A stretch of 64,000 bases of DNA. It comes from Adiantum capillus-veneris (taxonomy: Eukaryota; Streptophyta; Polypodiopsida; Polypodiales; Pteridaceae). The notes beneath the pieces were generated by a model, which ran no database searches, was not told where the DNA came from, and saw only the letters and a program-made list of their open reading frames with translations. Shown in pieces: positions 44,400-53,946 of the stretch; positions within the stretch are counted from its first letter, which is position 1; each line of letters starts with the position of its first letter. The translations under genes were made by a program, and so were the position numbers. Where the stretch lies: NCBI GenBank assembly GCA_014529385.2, contig CM043966.1, positions 109,030,087 to 109,094,086 of the forward strand, read 5' to 3'.

Positions 44400-45354
44400 T
44401 TAGGAAGCTAAAAGGTCGTCCTATAATTTATGAATCTTTGAGCTTTCCATAAAAGCTCGCTTTGAGAGATAAAATGGGCATCTAGAGCTTTCCATTAAAG
44501 CTTGGAAGAGAGGATTATAACCGTACATTCTTCCTACCGTAAAGAGGCATGCAAATCCTAAGCTTGATTACCATAATGAGACTAAACCTTTTTCTCTTTA
44601 ATGAGACAAGGTTTCCATGAAAGTTTAACCCTAATCACACACCATGGAAGTTAAACCCTAAATTGCAAGCTTGTCTTTCAAAGCTTTTCCTAAGTGCAAA
44701 ATTACCATCAAATCTTAGCTTAACGATGAAAATCTACCTTTGAAGCTTAACTTAATGATGCATAGATACTCTTAGCTTTTAACCCTAATTGCGAGGTTAA
44801 CATTAAAGCTTAAACCTAAAATACAAGATAGTCATTAAAGCTTACACCTAAGTGCAAAGTTACAATTAAATCTTATCTCAAGAGTGCAAATCTACCTTTG
44901 AGAGCTTAACTTAGTGATGCATAACTACCATTAATACTTAATCCTAATTCCAAGGTTATTATTAAAGCTTAAACCTAAAATACAAGGTACTCACTAAAGC
45001 TTACACCTAAGTGTAAAGTTACCATTAAAGCTTAGCTTAAGGATGCAAATCTATCTTTGAAGCTTAACTTAATGATGCATAGATACTCTTAGCACTTAAC
45101 CCTAATTGCGAGGTTACCATTAAAGCTTACACCTAAAACACAAGGTAGTCACTAAAGTTTATACCTAAGTGCAAAGTTACCATTAAAGCTTAGCTTAAGA
45201 ATGAAAATCTACATTGAAGCTTAAATTAATGATGCATAACTACCATTAATACTTAACCCTAATTCCAAGGTTACCATTAAAGCTTAAATCTAAAATACAA
45301 GGTAGTCACTAAAGCTTACACCTAAGTGCAAAGTTACCATCAAAGCTTAGCTTA
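44400..45354. repeat. Tandem array of about 157-bp units, left part
   Basis: The marker GATGCATAGATACTC or GATGCATAACTACCATT recurs near 44757, 44917, 45073 and 45231, a spacing of about 157 bp. Each unit is itself built from shorter ACCATTAAAGCTTA-type pieces. The array continues at 52298 after the CACTA insertion. The part before 44650 is looser (AGCTTTCCAT repeats). Confidence 0.8.
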
Positions 45355-45520
45355 CACTACAAGAGGCTCTTCATATTATCGACGCTCACACAGCGACGCT
45401 CAAAAAAAAAAAACCCGGCGTCGCTATGAGCGTCGCAAATTTCTTTGTAAATTTGCGACGCTTATAGCGACGCTCATAGCGACGCCGGCTGGGGTAAAAA
45501 AATAACCGAGCGCGCCTAAA
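45355..45520. repeat. CACTA left terminus and subterminal repeats
   Basis: After the 12-bp TIR, the motif core GCGACGC/GCGTCGC occurs about eight times between 45377 and 45490, in direct and inverted pairs (for example GCGTCGCTATGAGCGTCGC). Such clusters are the usual binding sites of the TNPA-type protein in En/Spm elements. Confidence 0.9.
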
Positions 45521-45579
45521 AACTCAGATCTCAGATCTGAGTTTTTTGGCGCCCTCAAGCAAGGAGCAGGTAACGCTCT

Positions 45580-45605
45580 TCCTCTCTCTCTCTCTTTTTC
45601 TTCTC

Positions 45606-45636
<31 letters not shown>

Positions 45637-45754
45637 AGAGGAAGGAGAGCCAGGTATGCTCCTTCCCTCTCCTCATTCTCATGTTCCCTTCCCCTCTTTC
45701 TCTCTCCCTCTCTCTCTCTCTCACACACACACATACACACACACACATAGTGTT

Positions 45755-45792
<38 letters not shown>

Positions 45793-46025
45793 AACAAAAA
45801 CAAAAACGCACACACACATACATAAACAAAGAATGCACACACACATTGAGAGAGAAAAAGAGAGAGAGAGAGCATGCATAAACAAAAAACGCACGCATTG
45901 AGAGAAGAAAAGAGAGAGAGAACATGCATAAATAAAAAACGCACACATTGAGAGAGGAAAAGAGAGAGAAAACATGCATACGATCCAAAAAAACGCACAC
46001 ACATTGAGAGAGAAAGAGAGAGAAA
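45580..46025. repeat. Microsatellite block inside the CACTA element
   Basis: Compound (TC)n(AC)n at 45585-45635 and 45700-45745, (GA)n at 45757-45788, then repeated units of about 60 bp (GAGAGAG, AACATGCATA, AACAAAAAACGCAC) to 46025. Long frames on both strands are repeat translations. Confidence 0.85.
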
Positions 46026-46378
46026 CTAATTTAACGTCGTAGGAAACTAATTAAAATTAAAAGACCTAAAGATCTAGCCGACGAAGAGTTGAACTCAAGA
46101 CCTATTATTCAAAAGGGAAATGGCATAATCAATCTATCATACTTGGCATGGGTGATAGAAAGGTTATACCATTTATCTCTTTTTATTGGCACACACATCC
46201 ACACACGTGCACACACACAAGAAGAAGAGAGTTATAACGTCGTAGGAAACTATCTTAAAAGACGTTAAAGATTAAGTTATATGTAGACTTACATTAAATT
46301 AGATTTAGGTTTATTTTTAACTAGATTTACGTTTATTTAAGCTAGATTTAGATTTACGTTATATTAGATTAGATTTAG
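46026..46378. other. AT-rich spacer with direct repeats flanking the captured segment
   Basis: TAACGTCGTAGGAAACTA occurs at about 46032 and 46232. The AT-rich block ACATTAAATTAGATTTAGG with TTTATTTTTAACTAGATTTA (46291-46335) recurs with few changes at 46590-46640, on the other side of the HMA-like piece. Confidence 0.6.
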
Positions 46379-46571
46379 GTCTCCATAGACTGCGATGCCT
46401 GCATGAAGCGGGTGAAGAAAGCCCTCAATGGAATATAGGGTATTGCTGCCTTCACTCATGGTGGGCTCCGTCGATCCAAAAGTACTGGTGAAATGTCTTC
46501 AGAAGATAGGGAAGAAGGTGGATCTTCAGGGTGGCAAGAGTCACTACATCCCCGACACAATGACCATCTAG
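46379..46571 (+). pseudogene. Captured host fragment: heavy-metal-associated (HMA) domain
   Basis: The first part encodes VSIDCDACMKRVKKALNGI, with the metal-binding CxxC motif (codons at 46391-46402) and the basic helix that follows it in ATX1/HIPP-type plant proteins. After a stop and a +1 shift, 46470-46568 encodes VDPKVLVKCLQKIGKKVDLQ and a short tail ending at a stop (46569-46571). Together these match the two ends of one HMA domain (about 65 residues), with the middle shortened. The segment starts right after TTTAG, like an exon after a splice acceptor. It is not a CACTA gene. The reading as gene capture is inference from the motif match. Confidence 0.7.
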
Positions 46572-46954
46572 ACAACCTCTAGTCATTACACTTACGTTAA
46601 ATTAGATTTAGCTTTATTTTTAGTTAGATTTACATTTATTTAGATTTACGCTTATTTACGTTAGATCGAGTCCACGCAAGAATTACTTACGGTTTAGGGT
46701 TTAGAGTTAGACGAACAGTGAAAAGATCTACTGTGAAAAGATGTTAAGATGAAGTGAAGTGCTACAGCTAGATAAGAGGCAAAGGGGTTTTGTCCACTAC
46801 ATGCAGTATCATGTAGACGTGGGTGTGTAGATTTCTTGTACCCACAAATATAGGTATTGACCAATAAAGACGATATTATATCCGGTGGTTCTGATCTCCG
46901 TGCACCTCTAGACCGAGGTGTGCGGGGATTGGACATGACTAGAGAATGTGAGGT

Positions 46955-47012
<58 letters not shown>

Positions 47013-47074
47013 GACGAAGAATGCCAATAGAATATTAAATTTGTTGTCCAGGTTATAAGTTTTTTATCCTCATT
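46572..47074. other. Transposase gene upstream region, with (GA)n
   Basis: AT-rich repeats, a TTTAGGGTTTAG stretch (about 46691) and a (GA)n run at 46958-47010, then 64 bp to the transposase ATG. No clear TATA box. Confidence 0.5.
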
Positions 47075-50000
47075 ATGAGTAGCGACGAGGATGTGGGACC
47101 GTCCAACCGAAACACCTATCTCTCAACGAGGGTCTTATGTCCTTGTAATCAATGCAAGCATGCTGTGCGACGGACAAGACGTGTTTCTTTGCAGCACGTT
47201 CGCGAATTTGGCGAGTTCGATCCATCTATTATAGATCAAGTTGTTGCCAATTATAACTCGTCGGACTCTGACGCTGGCCAACAAGCAGCAATCTTGCAAC
47301 CCAATAGACGTGTTCGCAGGTGCTTTGGTCAAGCAGCATATGTGAGGCCACAAGATGTAGCCTCTGACAGCTCGGGGGATGATCATGCAGAGCACATTCC
47401 CAACGAGGCAATGTTTGAGCCCGAGATTGATGAAATGATCGAGACGATCATGGATTCAGAAAGGCTTATCTATGATGATATGAAAAGTGAAGCCGATACG
47501 CCATTGTATAATGGAGCACCTATGTCTAGATTGAAAGCACTCCTGGTTCTTCTCAACATGCAGGCAAAGTTTGGATGGAGTGACACTAGCGTCACAGCGC
47601 TTTTCAGGTGATCTATTACAATTAGTTTACTTTAATAGAGCTCTAAATGTACAATGATCTGATAGATTTTAACACGACTGTATCATATTTTTATGTTGTG
47701 TAGATTGCTGAAAGAGCACATACTACCAGCTGACAATGTGATGCCAGATTCCCGAGATGAAGCAAGAAAGATTTTGCGAAACTTGGGGATGGATTAAAAT
47801 TCTATCCATGCTTGTCCTAATGACTGCATTCTTTTCAGAGGGGAATACACAGACATGGAGAAGTGTCCGAAATGTGATTCCGAAAGATATCGAGTAGATC
47901 TCCACGGGACAAAAATTCCACAAAAGGTTTTGCGACATTTTCCTCTCCTTCCTCGCATCAAGCATTTCTTCGAATGTAAGTCCATGGCCGCCCTAGCATC
48001 ATGGCATGAGGAGAATAAATCTTCGGATGGTGTGCTACGAATTCCTGCAGATTGCGCAGCCTGGAAACATATAGATGGAACATGGTCGGATTTTGCCAGG
48101 GAAGCTCGAAATTTGCGCTTAGGCCTGGCTATGGATGGCGTAAATCCATTTGGTCAAAGATCAACATCTTACAGTGTATGGCCCGTTGTCATCGTCAACT
48201 ACAACATTCCCCCGTGGTTGACTACGAAGAAGGGGCACCTATGGCTAAGCTTGATTGTGCCAGGGCGATATAAAGTGGGGAATATGGATGTGTATCTTCG
48301 TCCACTATTGGAAGAGCTACAACAATTGTGGATTGGCATAGAGGTGGTGGATATGAGCCGACACACAGGAAGACGGAATGCTTTGATCAGAGGCATTATA
48401 ATGGGGACCATGCATGACTATCCCGGGCTAACAGAATGCTCAGGTGATCTATTGACACTCACTACTCAGACACTGTAAATATTGTTTTTTCCCATAGTTG
48501 ATCTATTATCATGTGTATACATGCAGGGCTTCAAACAAGCGGATATAGAGCATGTGTCACATGTGGACCTAGACTGAATGCACGTAGGGCACCCTCACTG
48601 AAGAAGAAAATCTACGAAGGTCATCAAGCGTATCTTCCAGAGAATCATGTGTTACGCGACGGCTTTTTGGGAAGAGAGCCACCAAGGATGTCTGCACAAG
48701 CATGGTTAGAGCAGAAGGAGATGTGCGATGACGGATTGCCTCCAGGGATGAAGAGACTATCTCTATGGTACGAGTTACCATACTGGCCCCGACTCATGAT
48801 CAATCACTTGCTCGATCCAATGCACATATTCAAGAATGTGGGTAATCTACTATGGGACCATTTGACCGGCAAGAAAGATACTTTGGGAGCCAGAGTTGAC
48901 CTTAGAAATGTGGATCGTATGGAGCAATATTGGCCGCAAACAGCGTCTGGCGTAATGCACTCGCTCCGAACGTGTTTTACTAAAGAAGGAAAGCTTACCG
49001 GTTTGAAGTCACACGATTGGCATAAAATGTGTCAGGTACGTTCATAGTGGTCTTTAATATCATTGCATAAAATGTGGACTTTAATATCATTGCTGAACAT
49101 ACTATACAGTTTATTTTACCGGTTGCCATTGAGGGATGTTTGTCTCTCGACATCCGTAACACAATCTACAAACTTGCAAAGCTGGTGCAATGGATCTCAC
49201 AAAAGGAGATCAACGTAGACTCCATACCATTCGCCAAACTAAATGCTGCGGAGCTTGTGTGCATGTTTGAGAAACATTTTCCTACTACCATGCTAACCAT
49301 TCAGGTGCATCTTCTTGTTCACATAGTTGATGAGGTGGAAATAGTTGGCACAGTTCATTCCAGATGGATGTTCTTCTTAGAGCGTTTCATGAAAACGCTT
49401 AAGGGATATGTGTGTCAAAAGGCACGTCCGGAGGGTAGCATGGCAGAAGGTTGGTTGGTATCAGAGTCCCTAGTGTACATTGGAGAGTGGCTAGACGGAT
49501 TTGATAAATCCCGGGACACTCTATGGCGAACCATAGATGATGAGCGCATATCTGGGATTGTCATGTGCAATCTCGGTGTTGAGAAGAAGATGACGGAAGA
49601 TCTAGAGGCTAAAATCAACCGATTTTGCATGCTTCACAATCCAGTGATGCAAAAGTGGATTTCACAATATGAGGATTCTACTAAGAAATGGACTGACCTA
49701 AGAGACACTTTCGTACTACCCGAGCATTGTGAACAAGTAAGTATATAAATAGTTAACATCCCCCTTTTACAAGTTATGTGCTTGAAAGCTCTCATGTAAG
49801 TTATGTGGCTCTAGCAGGTAATATTTCATCCTACAAAGTCTACATCAAACTGGTGGTACGTCATAGAGGTAGCCCCTCGTAGTGCAAGGACGTATGAAGG
49901 CTACCATGTGCCAATCACAACGACATCAATGGAGGAGATCAGAGAAGATGCTCAATCAAAAGCCGCTGCGGTGGTGCCAGACGAGCATCAAGATGCTACT

Positions 50001-50126
50001 ACTCTATATGGGGTGCATGCAGAGGAGCTACAAAATGAAACAGAGGATATGTGTTTAAACGGAGAGCTCTATATAGATATAGGAAGTTATGCTGAGTTAT
50101 GCGAGGATGAGAGAGAGATCTCTTAA
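47075..50126 (+). pseudogene. CACTA tnp2-type transposase, five exons, one nonsense codon
   Basis: Exons by frame and GT-AG sites: 47075-47607, 47704-48443, 48527-49035, 49110-49736 and 49818-50126. They sum to 2,718 nt (906 codons with the stop), and every junction keeps frame. Early residues match the transposase-associated region (CPCNQCKHAV). Then come HACPNDCILFRGEYTDMEKC, LGLAMDGVNPFGQRSTSYS, YNIPPWLTTKKGHLWLSLIV and LLEELQQLW, as in the Transposase_21 family. Exons 3-4 give the DUF4218-like part (HDWHKMCQ joined to FILPVAIEG, HSRWMFFLERFMKTLKGYV). A TAA at 47795-47797 within GMD-stop-NSIHACP is the only lesion I see. The protein would bind element ends and cut DNA in the nucleus. Confidence 0.93.
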
Positions 50127-50398
50127 AGCCACAAATATTGTATTTGAACAATTTTGCTGCGTGTTGTAAAAGCTCTGGCTCTCTAAGTACCTTCCATGGT
50201 GTATAACGCTCTTTTCTACTCGCGCTCACATCTTTTGATTGAAAATTCTGAGTTTTCGACTTGCCTCTTCTATCACTCGATTCATTGCGTCATTGTATTT
50301 ATATGCGTCATTACGTCATTGTATTTAATGGTCTTTGCATCATTGTCTACTCTATTCATTCAATATTAAGTTTAAATATTCGTGTGTTTAATGCAGGT

Positions 50399-51711
50399 AT
50401 GGATGATGAGGAGTTTCTTTCTTCTTTGTCACCGCAGCAGAGACAGTGGTACGTGGAGCGTCATCGCTCTGGCGCATCATCGCGCGTTCCTACACCATCC
50501 GCATCTCCCTCTCTTTCGGAGCATTCGGCGCGCTCCGAAGCTTCGGCGTCGACGAGACGAGCTTCACACTCGTCTAGACACCGGCGCTCTAGTGGTGGCG
50601 GTGGCGGTTGTTGTGGGGATTCCGCCACCGATGCCTCCACACCGCCTCGTGTTCGACGAGGCTCTTTACCCTCCCCTTCTTTGCCCGCCCCCACACCAGC
50701 CACAGCATCGCCATCTACGCCAGGTTTTGCACGGCTGACTGTTCCTAGAAGCTACACACCTCTACCTACTCCGCCAGGAGCCACCCCACTCGAAACTCCT
50801 CGCTTCGGGGCCCAGACGCCGGTGGAGACACCTGACGTTCGTACCCCCATCGACACGCTGCTAGAGACCCCTGCCGGGACACCTAGGTTCACGCGTCACC
50901 GGCCAGAGGGCTGCCTTACTCCGTCGACATCAGCGGCGGCATCATCATGGATGATGACGGCAAGAAGGTGATCTTGCGCATGCGTGGTCTTTGCTCTCAG
51001 CTGTTTAGACACTACATACTAAACAAATGGAGTGAAGTACCAAGTGATTTAAAAAACAGAGTCATCAGCATACTTCATGATGAGTTTTCCGTTCCAACAC
51101 GGGATCAGCGCTTCAATGAAGACCTGATGAAGATTCGAATGCGCGAATACTACAAACACAAGCGTTCTGATGTGCAAAAAGCAATCAAGAATGGGTGGAA
51201 CAGGCCAGATTGGCTGGCCAAAGAAGATTGGAAGAATGCGAAGAAAGCAGCGCGCGAGAATCCCGACAAGTGGAAGCAACAAAAGGATGCAGCCAGAGCG
51301 CGAGTAGAGGCAGGGAGCTCGCACCACTTGGGGAGCGGTGGATGGGCATCATTTGAGGCCAATTTTGTAAGTCTTTTCACATTGCTCTTTATGCATGTTC
51401 GATAGTTTAGGGTTTATGAGTTTTTTAGTTCTAACATAATGAAATCTTTGTATGTTTTGACAGTGGTCGATGACAGGACGTGATCCCACACCGTACGAGC
51501 GCGAGTACGCAGGCAGGAAGGGCTTAAACGCCCTAATGGACATTCTCAGTTCTCGCGGCGGCATGGTTAGTATTAGGGTTTACTCTTTTTTATTTTTTGT
51601 ATTGTTTTATAAATGTCGTTATATGTTTATACTTACTGAAAGCTGTCTTATTGTCTTTTTTTGCAGAATCCGACAGATACGCCGCTTGGATGCGATGAGA
51701 CGTCTGACTAG
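50399..51711 (+). pseudogene. CACTA second gene, Transposase_24 (Ptta/En/Spm) type
   Basis: The ATG at 50399 follows a splice-acceptor-like TTTAATGCAG, so an upstream non-coding exon is likely. Exon 50399-51366 encodes MDDEEFLSSLSPQQRQWYVE and a Ser/Pro/Thr-rich stretch, then, one frame over from about 50920, KKVILRMRGLCSQLFRHYI, KWSEVPSDLKNRVISILHDE and GSSHHLGSGGWASFEANF, the pattern of plant Transposase_24 proteins. Exons 51464-51565 (WSMTGRDPTPYEREYAG) and 51667-51711 (stop TAG) complete it in frame. The frame change near 50920 is probably a small indel; no plausible intron explains it. Such proteins accompany tnp2 in En/Spm elements and probably bind the subterminal repeats. Confidence 0.8.
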
Positions 51712-52065
51712 ACGACGTCAGTTTAGCCGTAGCTAGATAGCATTAGTTTAGGGTTTCTCATAGCTTATGTATCATGAGACGGATTTTATACGTCTTTTTG
51801 AACCATGTATATTATTACATTTGTCACCGCAGTTCCTTTTGCCAATCAATTCTTTATGCCTATGATGTTGTACAATTGTCATTATTACATTTGCCAATTA
51901 ATTCATTTTGCCTCTGATGTGTACAATTGTCAATTTTGCAAACAATGCGTCTTGTGGGTGATTATTTTGGGTCTATTATCTACCTTTGCACTTTTTTTAA
52001 AAAGTGAATCAAGTACAATATGGTTGATGGGTGGCAGGGCATTCAATGCCCTACCACCAAAAAAA
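51712..52065 (+). other. CACTA 3' non-coding region
   Basis: AT-rich sequence after the second gene. No further gene. Confidence 0.6.
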
Positions 52066-52297
52066 ATTTCTCTCGGGCGTCGCTATAAGCGTCGCTATTT
52101 ATGGCTCTGTAGCGTCGCTATGAGCGTCGCTATAGTCATCTGTGTAAACGTCGCTATAGGCGTCGCTATATAGCGACGCATATAGAGACGCCTATAGCGA
52201 CGCTCGTAGCGACGGTTTTAGCGACGCTGGGGGTTATAAAAACCCAATGTATTTCCGTCGCTAACAGCGTCACAAGAGCACACAACCTCTTGTAGTG
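52066..52297. repeat. CACTA right terminus and subterminal repeats
   Basis: About a dozen GCGTCGC/GCGACGC cores between 52075 and 52270, many spaced by TATA or ATAG, leading to the terminal CCTCTTGTAGTG. It mirrors the left end. Confidence 0.9.
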
Positions 52298-52420
52298 TTA
52301 AGGATGCAAATCTACCTTTGAAGATGAACTTAATGATGCATAGATAATCTTAGCACTTAATCCTAATTTCGAGGTTATCATTAAAGCTTAGACCTAATAT
52401 GATGCACATAAACCTTCCTA
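52298..52420. repeat. Right part of the about 157-bp array
   Basis: TTAAGGATGCAAATCTACC, GATGCATAGATAATCTTAGC and CATTAAAGCTTAGACC continue the array cut at 45354. Confidence 0.85.
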
Positions 52421-52755
52421 GTATTAAAACATATGGTTAAGGTTAATTAATCTTGTTAGAAGTGAAGATTTCCTCCTCTAAACAAGAGGGAAGTGGGGTT
52501 TAAGTCCTTCTTGAAGATATGTGAGGCTCAAGGAAGAAGAAAAGGGACTTAGGACGAAGAGGAAGGAGAGAGGAGCTTTTTCACAAAACCCTTAATGGTT
52601 TGGCCTTCAAGAGAGTAAGAGAGCAAGAGCAAGGTTTAATGGAAACCTTGATTTACTTATGCATAATCTTGAGCATGGCAAGTTTGCAAGTAGCTTAGAA
52701 ATGTGTGTAAAATTACAAAGGAGAGGGGGTGCTTATATAGGAAATGGTGGATAGA
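52421..52755. other. No gene recognised
   Basis: Unique sequence, purine-rich around 52490-52570. Confidence 0.4.
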
Positions 52756-53010
52756 CACTAAAACAACAAAAGGTGTTATCGACGCGTATATCGACGCTAC
52801 CCGTCGCTATGTACGTCACTATATGAGTCGCTGTGAAACTAGTCGCTATTAGCGATGTGGATAGCGACATGGATAGCAACGACCATAGCAGAATTTTTTT
52901 TTCTTGGGCAGAGGGTAGGTAGCCTGGCCTGTGCCCAGTTAAAAGATGGACACAGCCACAGCCAGACTTCCTGCCCTCTGCCCAAGAAAGCGAGCAGCAC
53001 CAAAATATCA
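52756..53010 (+). mobile_element. Relic left end of a second CACTA element, with hairpin
   Basis: CACTAAAACAACAAAAGGTG at 52756 is followed by TTATCGACGCG and several TAGCGAC/GTCGCTA motifs, the layout of the left end of the full CACTA but diverged. A strong inverted repeat, CTTGGGCAGAGGGTAGG at 52903 against its complement ending at 52986, forms a hairpin with arms of about 31-36 nt. No matching right terminus was found, so this is a fragment or a deleted copy. Confidence 0.65.
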
Positions 53011-53496
53011 ACCATGCTCCCGTGCGCAGAAATTTCGACAGAGTTCCCTTTGTTTTTACATAAAATTTTCAAAAAAAACCATATCATGTATACGCCTCCT
53101 ACATGCTATCCATGTAGGATCTCACATGAGATTTAAGGCCAATGAAAGACAACCGTACCAACTGAAAAGCATAGCCATAACTTAAAAGCATAACCATAAC
53201 GAACCATAATCATAACTTAAAACCATAACTAGCTATAACCACTTTGATCAAAACCATAATGCAGATAACCATAACCATAAACAAAATTAACAATAACCAT
53301 AAGCATAACGAGAAAGAGAAACAATAACTGTCTATACAATGACAATGACAATAATCATAACCATAAGGGAAACAATAACTGTCTGAACACTAATTGTTTG
53401 TACAAAAAAGAGACACAGAAGCGTGTCTGTGTCTCACAAAGCATATAAATGAAATCAGGTCCACTAATGACTAGGCGTCGCAACACATAGGACAAC
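53011..53496. repeat. Degenerate CCATAA-type repeats
   Basis: Between about 53165 and 53370 the six-base word CCATAA or a close variant recurs about 15-20 times (for example AACCATAACCATAAAC). No gene. Confidence 0.7.
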
Positions 53497-53830
53497 TCAC
53501 AAAATTAGTATTGATATTACTTCACATACAAGGGTTTCCTTTGGATTCTCCATTCCAATGAAAAAGTATACTTCAATCACTTGAAGATCTTCGGCCCAGT
53601 TGAGTCTCTTCATATTTAGTTCTAAAACTTCTAACTCTTCCACATTAATGAAGAAAATTCCACCAGAACGTGACCAGCTGATCCTCCAAGTGGAAGGAGA
53701 AAATCTCTTATGTAGCCACTTCATCACATTTTCTCGCATTGAATAGTGTTGGGATAGGCAAGCTCTCATAAACCTTACGTTGAAATCCATGGCATAAGAT
53801 GGGGAATAATTCTCTTTCTTTCTTTCTCTC
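53497..53830 (-). pseudogene. Extra ORF upstream of gag, third chromovirus copy
   Basis: The minus-strand frame reads NYSPSYAMDFNVRFMRAC, then FSPSTWRISWSRSGGIFFIN, ELNMKRLNWAEDLQVIEVYF and FIGMENPKETLV. It aligns with the frame at 18385-18870 along its length, with the in-frame stop of that copy replaced by Arg. The frame is open from at least 53497 to upstream of its Met at 53790. The element is cut off beyond about 53480, so gag is missing. The conserved spacing to the primer-binding site supports a genuine part of the family. Confidence 0.6.
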
Positions 53831-53932
53831 CCTCTTTTTAATCAAACATCTCTTTACTGGAATTCATCAAGATCACTTATTTCAACCTAACACCTTAACT
53901 TTTTCCTAGGTCCAATTCTTTAATTAACACAA

Positions 53933-53944
53933 GCTTTGATACCA
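53933..53944 (-). other. Primer-binding site of the third chromovirus copy
   Basis: The minus strand reads TGGTATCAAAGC, one mismatch from the initiator-Met tRNA site, two bases from the LTR. Confidence 0.85.
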
Positions 53945-53946
53945 CT

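Larger units (their letters stand above)
45355..52297 (+). mobile_element. CACTA (En/Spm) DNA transposon, 6,943 bp
   Basis: It begins CACTACAAGAGG and ends CCTCTTGTAGTG, a perfect 12-bp terminal inverted repeat. The 3-bp target duplication TTA flanks it (45352-45354 and 52298-52300). Subterminal regions hold many copies of AGCGACGCT in both orientations. Inside, in order: microsatellites, a captured HMA-like gene piece, a tnp2-type transposase gene and a Transposase_24-type gene, all on the plus strand. The lesions seen are one nonsense codon in the first gene and a frameshift in the second. It interrupts the roughly 157-bp array. Confidence 0.96.

Noticed and set aside
45524-46004. 158-residue frame with apparent membrane segments inside the CACTA element
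   Set aside because: Hydrophobic look comes from repeated GA/CA-type units; frames exist on both strands; it predicts no known domain.
46060-46170. Possible tRNA-derived SINE (minus strand TTGAGTTCAACTC looks like a B box)
   Set aside because: No convincing A box at the right distance, no poly-A or target duplication seen.
46685-46705. Telomere-like TTTAGGGTTTAG
   Set aside because: Only two units; common by chance in plant intergenic DNA.
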